A stretch of DNA of 64,000 nt from Persicaria tinctoria (taxonomy: Eukaryota; Streptophyta; Magnoliopsida; Caryophyllales; Polygonaceae). Positions 55,653 through 64,000 of this stretch are shown one piece after another. Positions within the stretch are counted from its first letter, which is position 1. Each line of letters opens with the position of its first letter. The notes beneath the pieces are model-generated. The model saw only the letters and a program-made list of their open reading frames with translations, was not told where the DNA came from and did not search any database. A program made the translations under genes and the position numbers. The DNA lies in the NCBI GenBank assembly GCA_037127255.1, contig JBANSL010000001.1, positions 33,072,001 through 33,136,000 on the forward strand, written 5' to 3'.

Positions 55653-57433
55653 CGTATATGCCTCTTATTGCCGCTATACACTCCACTGTTTGCTACTCCA
55701 GTGGCAGCCTATGAGTCATAGTGTAGAGAGATCGCAGGAGCTGGATGCCCCCACATTGGGATATCTGCTAGTAGGCTTCTCAACCACCAAGCCTCTTACC
55801 CTACTAGGTCTAGAGCTATGAACTCTAACTCCATCGTCGATCGGGCTATACAACTCTGCTTTGCAGACTTCCATGAGACAGTTGCACCACACAATATAAA
55901 AACATATCCACTAGTGGAGTAAATTTCATCAGTCCCACTTACCCAGTTTGCATCACAATATCCTTCTAGAATGTAGGGAAAACCCTCAAAATGTAATCCT
56001 CAATCAAGAGTGCCTCTAAGGTATGTCATTAACCTTCTAAGTGCAATCCAGTGTTCTTTGCTAGGATTATATGTATATCTACTGAGTCTACTTATTGTAT
56101 AAGCTATGTCAGGCCGAGTATAGTTCATCAAAAACATTAGGCTTCCAATAACTTTAGCACATTCCTCTCGGGAAACACCTATACGTGAGTTCTTCATTGA
56201 CTCTATGATAGCATCATATGGGGTCCTAACTGGCGTCACATCTTAGTTGTTAAACTTCTTCAATATCTTCTCTACATAATGGGATTGAGACAAAGTAAAG
56301 CCATTTTTAGTTGTAGTCACTTTAACACCTTGAATCACATCTGATTCACCTATGTGTTTCATTTCAAAGCGAGAGGAAAGAAACTTTTTGGTTTCATTTA
56401 TCACATGCATGTTAGTGCCAAATAACAACATATCATCAACATATAAGCACACAATAACACAACCAGGATTGTACATCTTGGTATATACACATGCATGAGA
56501 TCTACTAATCACAAATCCAAAACTCAACACAGTGTTATGGAATTTCTCATACCATTTTTTAGGTGCTTGCTTTAGGCCATGGAGAGATTTCTTTAACCTA
56601 CAAACCATATTCTCCTTACCTGGAACCACAAAACCCGGAGGTTGTTCCATGTATATTTCCTCATCTAGATCACCAGTCAGAAAAGCGGTCTTTACCTCCA
56701 TTTTATGTACCAAGAACTTGTAATTAGATGCTAAAGCAAATAATGTTCTAATGGTCACAATCTTAGTCACATGAGAATAGGTGTCAAAATAATCTACTCC
56801 ATATTTCTGTGTGAATCCTTTGATTACTAGTCATGCCTGGAATCTTTCTATAGAACCATTCATTTTAATTTTTCTCTTAAATATCCATTTATAACCAATG
56901 GCCTTATAACCTCTAGGAAAATCAACTCGTTCCCAAGTGCGATTACTTGTGATAGATTCAATTTCAATGTTTATAGAATCTTTCCATAAACTAGCATCAA
57001 TAGAACTCATAGCTTCTCTATATGTTTTAGGTTCATCTTCTACCATGTGAACATAAGCTAGAGCTTTATTGACTTCATCTAAATCACGGAGTTCAGTTAA
57101 GAATGCATTCACAAAATCAGGACCATAGCTAGTTTCAGTTCTACGTCTTTTACTTCTTCTAATTTCACTAGGTTCATCAACATTGATAGATGCAGGTAAA
57201 GACAAAGATGCGGGTTCAAAAACTGGAGGAATACTATGATGATCTTTCTTCAAAGGAAAAATATGCTCAAAACATTCAGCATCTCGATATCTGTCATACA
57301 AGCACATAAACCTATAGGCAACACCGTTCTCAACATAACCAACAAACATGGCATCAACATTCTTAGATCCAAGGTTATCTCTCTTAAATGCAGGAATCCC
57401 AACTTTAGCTAAACACCCCCACACTCTCATCAA
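55653..57433 (-). pseudogene. Tork-like copia RT and RNase H (cut by element B)
   Basis: Minus 57433-56831 holds the integrase C-terminal and linker region (RVWGCLAKVGIP, YRFMCLYDRYRD, YKAIGYKWIFKRKIK). The RT frame 56770-56243 has MEVKTAFLTGDLDEEIYMEQ, KKSLHGLKQAPKKWYEKFH and the catalytic LYVDDMLLFG. The next frame (56239-56000) gives [19 protein letters not shown]. RNase H follows as [36 protein letters not shown] and [21 protein letters not shown] codons near 55785 and 55710 replace expected Gln. The frame ends abruptly at VYSGNKRHIR, where the element B LTR begins at 55652. Confidence 0.92.
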
Positions 57434-58300
57434 CCCTAGCTTAGGAGGATGTCCTTTCCATAGTTCATAAGGGGTTTTATCTAACTTGTAATGGGGTACC
57501 TTGTTAAGAATGTAGTTTGCAGAAAGAACAGCTTCACCTCACAAAGAGTCGGGTGACCCAGAACTCACAAGCATAGAAAGCATCAATTTTTTTTAAAGTT
57601 CTATTCTTTCTTTCTGCTACTCCATTCGATTGAGGGCTATAGGGTATTGTATGTTCATGAATTATGCCATTATTCTCACATAATTCTTTCAAAATCGTTG
57701 TCCCATATTCCCCACCTCTATCGGATCTAAGTCTTTTGACTTTTCTGTCAAGTTGGTTTTCTACCTCAGCGTTGTAGCTAGATTAAGAACATTTTCTCTG
57801 CCTCATCCTTAGGTCTCAGCAAATAAAACTTGGTGTCTCAAAAATAATCATCTACAAATGTGATATAATACCTTTTGCCACATCTGCTCTCAAAGATCCA
57901 AAAATCAGCTAGATCGGTGTGAGCTAATTTTAGCAATTCGGTGGACCTCTTAGTTACAGGTTTAAAAGGTTTCTTGGTGAACTTAGCTTCCACACAAATT
58001 TCACATTTTTTATGATCATTATTACCCAAGTTTGTAATTAGGTCCATTTTATGTAATTTGTTCACAGATTAAACATTCACATGACCTAATCTAGCATGCC
58101 AAAGATCAACATCAACAACGAAATAAGCAGAAGAAGATGCTACATTAGCATAATCAAAAACAGTTTGCAAAATAAACAATTCACCAAACTTGTAAGACTT
58201 CCCTAAAAACTTCCCATTCTTGGACAAGACAATAGAGTCACCTTCCATGACTCCCCTTAGCCCGGCTCGAGATAAGAGCCCTCCAGAGATCAGGTTCCGT
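57434..58300 (-). pseudogene. Tork-like copia integrase, heavily mutated
   Basis: The zinc site is LWHARLGHVNV (58100) and CEICVEAKFTKKPFK (near 57980), followed by LAHTDLADFWIFES and YYITFVDDY, the first part of the core. Between 57840 and 57440 the frame has many stops and shifts, though pieces of the core can be followed (RWGIWDND, PYNTL-like, YGKDILL). Confidence 0.8.
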
Positions 58301-59547
58301 CGCAGGGAAGGCACATAAAAGACATTTTGCAGGCTCATGATGTTACCTGAGGTGAGCTTCAGCGAGACCTTCCCTTTTCCCAGGACCTCCGACTGACTTG
58401 AGGCTCCCATGTAGACTTGCTCAACTACGCTTGCATGTTCGAACTCATCAAACATCTCTCTGTTGGTGCGAAAGTGCTTCGTGGCCCCAATGTCCACGAT
58501 CCGTTCAGTCATGCTCCCAACGATGTTAGCTTCAGTGACCACCGCATCAATGACTTTAGGAGCACCAGCTTCAGCGATGCTTGCAATGCCTTTGTCCTGC
58601 CCTTCATTGTTCTTTTGGGCAACATGCTGAGCATCCTTCCTCTCACGGCACTGAAAAGCCCTTTGGCCATGTATGCCACACACATAGCAGCCAATGTTAT
58701 TCTGCTTCTCTCCATTGTTTTTATTCTTGAACTTCGCAGATTTGTTGTTTTGTCCTCCAGGGCCCTTCTTGTTCTTCTTCTTGAAAGGCGACTTATTGCC
58801 TTTCTTGTTGAGCTGCGGAGATTCAACTATGTTAGCTTTTATCGTTTTAGTAGCAGTGATGGAGGTTTCCTTCTCCTTCAGCTAGTTGGCTTCCTCATTC
58901 TTCATATGGCTGACGAGTTTCTCCAAGGTAAGATCTTTTTTTTTGTGTTTGAGGTGTTTGCAGCAGTGTTCCCCAGACTCAGGCAATTTCTCAATTAGAA
59001 CATTAGCCTGAAGAACTTCGCACATCTTCCTCCCTTTAGCTAGTACATCCGTTACCAAATTCTCGTACTCATGCACATGATCAATGATAGGCTTGCCGTC
59101 CACCATCTTGAACTGGATCCACTGTCCAGTCATGTACTTGCCCGTCCCAGCATCATCAGTGCCATACTTCTTGTCCAAGGTTTCCCAAATAGTCTTCGCA
59201 GACTTTTAGATCAGTAGCTGGTCGAACAGGGTGTTCGTCATGTGGTTCAGCAGGTAGCCTTTTGCGGTTTTGTTGTCGTGCTCGTACTTGAAGAGCTCCT
59301 AAGAAGGCGCAGAAGGATTGGGCAGAGCATCGTCCTCAGCAGCAGGTGCAACAACGACAGGGGGGTCTTTGAACAATACATAGTCAATCTCTAGTTGCTC
59401 AAAGAAGATCAGCATCTTCTGGGACCAGCGCTTGTAGTTCAAGCCATCCAAAGGCTCCAACTTTGAGAGATCGAGCAGCGGCTTCTTGTAGGAGATCTCG
59501 ACGGCGAACATTGTTCCAACGGAAATACGTTTCTCATTGTTGGCCAA
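58301..59547 (-). pseudogene. gag: Tork-like copia gag and protease
   Basis: The start MANNEKRISVGTMFAVEIS at 59547 is followed by LEPLDGLNYKRWSQKMLIFF, the usual copia gag opening. In-frame stops lie near 59299, 59207 and 58881. UBN2-type blocks TIWETLDKKYGTDDA and EYENLVTDVLAKG follow. The zinc knuckle is CYVCGIHGQRAFQC, with the His displaced or lost compared with CX2CX4HX4C. The protease site reads IVDIGATKHF. YVPSLRRNLISGGLLSR marks its C-terminus. One residual frame covers 58683-58069. Confidence 0.9.
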
Positions 59548-59559
59548 TGATCCTATTGG

Positions 59560-60195
59560 AACCTGCGAAAATCAACAGCCCCCGAAAGAGCGTTAGTGGA
59601 TGTAGGCCGAACATGGTTTATGTGAAGGGGCTAGGGTTGTGGTGAAGCGTGGTATGGGTGCCACTAAATGAGAAACATATTTTCCCCGATAGTGGTGGAG
59701 ATCGTATGTGAGGCAACGTCCCCTAAGGATTTCACCGGCTTCTCTCACAGGTGCACTAGAGGGAGAGAAGTTGGAACTGGAACAAGCGCTCAGAACGGGA
59801 AAACGGTAGGAGAAAACAACAGAGGGAGAGAGGCGATTGTGTTTGCGGTGTGTTGAAAAGCAAAACCCTAGACCTCCTTATATAGGCTGTGAGATCCTAC
59901 TTAAACCGCAAGCAAATGAGAGATTCGAGTCTATCATCAGAAGATTGAGGCTCTTCCAAAACCGTTTGAAAGGATAAATTCTCGAAAATAAATCCATTGA
60001 AAAATCAGATATTCGCAGATAAACACAAAACAGTTCTATCTGTAATATCTTCGTCGATTTCCCGCAAAAATGTAACTCCAACTCCTATCTCGGAGCACGA
60101 GCACGAGCCGGACAGACGGTGGCGGCGGCGGGCGCGCGTGTTGGTGTTCCATCTCCTCCTCTACCTCTCAATGTGGGTAGTGGAAGAGTCTCCAT
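59560..60195 (-). repeat. Probable 5' LTR of the Tork-like copia
   Basis: On the minus strand a TATA box (TATATAAGG, near 59884-59876) is followed by 'aggtctagggttttgc' and a leader ending in front of gag. Upstream is a CpG-rich block near 60095-60150. The outer end is placed at TGTTTTTATGGAG (minus, 60195), by inference. No second LTR is present, so boundaries are unproved. I see no clear iMet primer site. Confidence 0.55.
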
Positions 60196-60731
60196 AAAAA
60201 CACTTTAGGTTACCCTTGAACTTTCCATGTGGAATGTAGAAAGTCCAAATGGCACATTCCTTAAAACCACCTTCTATATGCATTATCTCCAACATTAAAT
60301 TTTGCATTTCTAGAACAAAAATAAACCTACATACCTTACATGCATGTGGTTTCACGTATATAATTTAGAAAATAACTAAAGGGTGTGACTTTGGGCAAAA
60401 TTTTATGATATATAGCTAGCAAAGTACTTCATAATTGTTAAATGGGCTTGGGTCAGCTGGTTACGCCTTTCCATGTCTATTTATATCCATGAAGGTATGA
60501 ATTATTTGTATAAGAAGTAATCTCAATCGAAATTGTCTATAAGATAGGGTTTGTTTGGGATGTGTATACCTGTAATGTATAGTTCTTATGAGTTAGGTAC
60601 GAATAATCATATTGTTTCAGACGAATAATTTTGTTCTTCAAAATTTCCTTAAATCTTAGTAGTTGATATTTTTAATTCGACGCTTTTGATTTCCTTTTAT
60701 ATGTATATGGAGCTACTAACGGAAATGCTTA
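60196..60731. other. AT-rich intergenic stretch
   Basis: No gene or repeat is recognised. It may include the promoter of the DUF247 remnant, as it looks unlike the flanking transposons. Confidence 0.5.
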
Positions 60732-61205
60732 TTGAATTTTGGAAGAGAAGAGAACAAGGATATGGACATCCATGAAAGTTATCACACAAGTTCCCAAGGT
60801 TTAGCAGCTTCCATACAAGAAAGGATAAGAAGATTACCTCAATATTCGAAGGAACGTTGCATCTACAAAGTCCCAAATTTGTTGCGACAAACAAATGTGC
60901 AGACATACACACCATACCTAGTGTCAATAGGCCCTCTTCACCACAATGATGCTAGGTTTCTTTCCATCGAGGCTCATAAACTCAAGTATCTTCAGTTCTT
61001 TCTCTGCGACTCTTAGATGAATGCAGACCTCAACCATTACCTAGGAATTGTTAAGGGAATGGAAGCCAACATCCGTGAGTGTTATGCATGATAACTCCAT
61101 CCCTTGATGAAAATCGGAATAAAGTTTCAAAGGCCTTGACAGGATATTTGTGTCAAAGATCTTGGAGCTTTAACAGTTGATGAAATCCAAAACCTGTTCT
61201 AGATG
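60732..61205 (+). pseudogene. DUF247 protein, N-terminal remnant
   Basis: From MNFGREENKDMDIHESYH the frame reaches CIYKVPNLLRQTNVQTYTPY, LVSIGPLHHNDARF and EAHKLKYLQFFL. This is the diagnostic start of plant DUF247 proteins (PF03140; 'IYRVP..LR..N..AY.P..VSIGP.HHG...L..ME..K..YL..FL'). A TAG at 61014 and a TGA at 61089 interrupt the frame, between which MEANIRECYA matches the next conserved block. The rest of the ~400-residue family length is missing, and homology fades near 61205 before an LTR. This is the only recognisable non-transposon gene in the window. DUF247 genes include grass self-incompatibility determinants, but nothing here supports that role. Confidence 0.85.
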
Positions 61206-61299
61206 TCCGAATATTATTTAATATTATTATATACTTCCTTTATATTATATATATGTGTAACTAATCTTTCAGGAAGTATTTTCGAAATCACTTCTTTCC

Positions 61300-62093
61300 T
61301 TATGGTACATATTGAGGAGATCCAATTTGAGAGATCATGTCTTCGAAGTGTCCAAAAATAGAAGATCCGGGCGCGCCATGATCCAAACTAGCCGTTGTTG
61401 AAGATCCGGTGTTGAAGGTCCTTATGCGCCATGTTACTTCTATAAAGGAAAGGAAGAAGAAGACAGAAGATACAAGTGCTACACAAGCTTTCATTCATTC
61501 AAGCGAGATCTGTCTTCCAATTGTACTCTCTGCTAGCGCTCAAGAGTTTGTTGTTTTATTTCAAAGCCTTTGAGAGTCACTGTGAGCTTATAGGATATAT
61601 TCATTTATAGTGTTACTCGAGAGTTTGTAACTCGGGAAGTTGCACTAGGCTATTGATTTGTGAGAGTAAGAGGATTGTACTAGATAGCTGAGAGAGGTGG
61701 GGCTCTTCTAGATTGGTCTAGGACTCCAAGTGAACGTGAGTTGACTATATTGCAATTGTATAGGAGAGAGGCTTCTCGGTGAGCTATTAGGATCCTAAGC
61801 TAAGCGAATCAATAAAGCCTTTTAAATCCTAGGGTTGTGGAAGAACCCTAGGCGGGGACGTAGGCCAAGTTCGTGCCGAACCTCGTAAACAATTACTTGC
61901 GTCCTTTATCTATTGCTTTACCTTATTTCTGCACTTGTTTCGATTGTCTAACTTTGTGATTCAGGTCTAATCTCAAAGGGTTTTATACGAGCTCCAAAAG
62001 TCTTGAGACTTTCTGCGAAAAACGGGCATACTCTATTCAACCCCCCTTCTAGAGTATTTCTATATTACCTTGTTTTATATTATCGAACCTTCA
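61300..62093 (+). repeat. 5' LTR of a Sirevirus-like copia
   Basis: The right end is fixed by the primer site that follows. The left end is estimated. A TATA box TATAAAGG lies at 61441-61448. The ~640 bases after it would be the transcribed leader. Confidence 0.65.
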
Positions 62094-62095
62094 AT

Positions 62096-62107
62096 TGGTA
62101 TCAGAGC
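62096..62107 (+). other. Primer binding site, tRNA-iMet type
   Basis: TGGTATCAGAGC lies two bases after the LTR end, the standard copia primer site. Confidence 0.92.
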
Positions 62108-62151
62108 TTTACTCACTGCTTTTGATCTAACAATCTTGTGAGTTTTCGATC

Positions 62152-63951
62152 ATGTCTAGTGAAGCCAGCGGAGGATTTGCACAGGGAAGGTCCACGAGCA
62201 GACCACCCCTCTTTGTAGGAAACAACTTTGTCCACTGGAGGTACTTGATGAAAATGATCATTATAGATCAACATCTGGAACTTTGGAACATTATAGAGAA
62301 TGGTCCGAAGGTTCCAGAGAAAGAAGGACCAAACGGAACTAAAGTCGCAAAGAAGGAGTCTGAATACATCCAAGCAGATCTTGAACTCGTCTTCAAAAAC
62401 TACAGGGCTATTAACTTACTTTATTGTGGTCTTAGCCCTGATGAGTTTAACCGTATTTCATCTTGTAGGTCAGTTAAAGAGATTTGGGACAAACTGGTCG
62501 TCACCTATGAAGGAACGAGCCATGTGAAAGACACCAAGATCAGCATCTTCCTTCGAAAGTATGAGCTCTTCAAGATGAAGTCTGATGAGACAATCAAGGC
62601 CATGTTCACACGATTCACATAAATCACCAACAACCTTGACTCTCTTGGCAAGAGCTTTACCAACGTTGAGAAAGTGAGGAATATACTGAGGTGCGTCCCA
62701 AAGGAAAAATGGGGTCCAAAAGTAACAGCCATTGAGGAAGCACAGGACCTCACCACTCTATCCCTTGATGACCTTCTTGGGAAGCTGATCACGCATGAGA
62801 TGATTCTTAATGAAGACGATGGAGAACTTCCAGCTAGCACTAAGAACTTGGCACTCAAGTCTAAGAAAGATGAGCCTAAAGATGGATCTGATTCCGAAGA
62901 TGAGGATGACGATGAGGATGATCCTTTTGCTCTTATCACTAGAGGCCTTGCTCGAATTCTCAAAATGAAAAAGCAATTCAACAACAAGGATGGATCAGAG
63001 TCTTCAAAATTTCGAGGTAAGCCTCAATATAACAAGTATGAAAAGAAGACTAAACCGTTGTCTTGTTTTGAATGTGGTGAAACAGATCATTTTGTAAAGG
63101 ACTGCCCTCAAAAGACAAAAAGCCAGTCCAAGAAGGGTGACAAATGGAAGAAGAAAGCCATGGTGGCAACTTGGAGCGATTCCGACTCTGACTCGGATGA
63201 TGAAAAGGCTAATATTTATCTTATGGCCTCAGAAGATGAATCCCACGATGAAAAGCTTGAAGCTACTGTAAGAGAACTTATGGCAAGTCCAAAAGAGGTA
63301 TTATCGGAATTCCTTTCCAATATGATTGCCAATGAAGAGAAGCTTATTGCCCAAACTAACATTCTTATTAAAAGAACTGTGGATCAGGAAAGAACTATTG
63401 AGGATCTATCTATGAGGGTTAAAAGTCTTGAAGCTTCTTATTCAGGTCTTGACATTAAAGTCAAGACGCTTGACTCGGAGAAATCTGAACTCAAGCAATA
63501 TCTCTCCTCTCTAAGAAATGAGCATCATGACTTAGAGAACGAGAAGATCTCCCTGAATAATAAGATTCAAGATCAACAGACAGCCCTCATAAGATTTACC
63601 AAATCCAAAGGCACACTTGATAGGATGTTGGGTGAGCAACAAAGTTCTCTAAACAAAAGTGGTATTGGTTACAATCCAAGGTTTTTAAAGAAGCAACACA
63701 TTACCACTTTTGTAAAGGCAAAAGGAAGCAGAACCACTCCTATATGTCACCATTGTGCTAGAAAGGGACATGTAAAAGAGACCTGCCCCTATAGAAGAAA
63801 GGATCCATATATTATTCGCAATACATTTCCTGTTCATTTGAGAAAAGAACGGATAACACAAGTTTGGGTTCCAAAAGGCACTATTTTACCAAATATGGTT
63901 TACCCCAACAATGGATCCAAATTTACTTATTGGTCTAGCCACAAAGGTTGA
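62152..63951 (+). pseudogene. gag: Sirevirus-like copia gag, one nonsense codon
   Basis: The start MSSEASGGFAQGRSTSRPPL lies ~45 bases after the primer site. PPLFVGNNFVHWRYLMKMII is the typical opening, followed by LSPDEFNRISSCRSVKEIWD and KYELFKMKSDETIKAMFTRF. A single TAA at 62620-62622 sits where related proteins have a codon, and the frame then runs without stops to 63951. It includes an acidic Asp/Ser-rich part, a zinc knuckle CFECGETDHFVKDCP (63065-63110) and a long coiled coil (about 63300-63620). A second knuckle, CHHCARKGHVKETCP, lies near 63745-63790. Large gag with two knuckles and a coiled coil points to the SIRE/Maximus branch. A following frame, VKEHKWI, at the window edge is where protease should begin. 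Confidence 0.9.
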
Positions 63952-64000
63952 TGTTTGTCTTGTAGGAGATCACCAAGGTGAAAGAACACAAATGGATTAT

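Overview
This looks like a transposon-filled stretch of a large plant (probably eudicot) nuclear genome. The evidence is wall-to-wall LTR retrotransposons with plant-type primer binding sites (tRNA-Asp-like and tRNA-iMet-like), a MULE transposase, a plant mobile domain (PMD) gene, a DUF247 fragment, a Stowaway-like MITE and a hAT derivative. I see no intact host gene, rRNA, tRNA or CRISPR array. No species can be named from the sequence alone.

Layout. 1-3.5 kb: scrambled pol of an Athila-like Ty3 element ('family 1'), apparently lodged in the LTR of a second Athila-like family ('family 2'). 3.5-5.3 kb: 3' end of a minus-strand family-2 element. 6.36-17.16 kb: a Ty1/copia integrase gene split by a complete 10.05-kb gag-only LTR element (6524-16573, TSD GTCCC). 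17.2-18.05 kb: a family-2 LTR piece. 18.05-19.9 kb: an LTR-like block ('family 3'). 20.0-20.2 kb: Stowaway-like MITE. 20.9-24.9 kb: PMD pseudogene and MULE transposase, tail to tail. 25.5-34.2 kb: a family-2 element with both LTRs, gag and protease but almost no pol. 34.2-37.2 kb: minus-strand family-1 gag, PBS and LTR. 37.2-38.3 kb: probable LINE start. 38.9-55.65 kb: a minus-strand Athila-like element ('B') whose LTR hosts nested insertions: an LTR element (42286-54011, TSD CAAGC) that itself holds a MITE and a copia element (45027-52735, TSD GGATC), plus a hAT element (54145-55249, 8-bp TSD TCTCAAAG). 55.65-60.2 kb: Tork-like copia on the minus strand, cut in its RNase H by element B. 60.7-61.2 kb: DUF247 remnant. 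61.3-64 kb: start of a Sirevirus-like copia on the plus strand, with an almost open gag.

Most striking signal. Three LTR families each carry many copies of their own short, CpG-rich, dyad-symmetric word: TCGA-NN-TCGA in family 2, CGCTG-N-CAGCG in family 1, and ACTCG-N6-CGAGT-like in family 3. In families 1 and 2 the words lie upstream of the LTR TATA box. In the same families they also lie in unrelated places inside gag/pol linkers, where they are translated in several frames. Several rearrangement breakpoints fall on them. Separately, the gag-only element carries about ten copies of a TACGTAG-bracketed hairpin whose inner stem changes sequence yet keeps pairing. Together these suggest structured or protein-binding nucleic-acid modules spreading within retroelement families.
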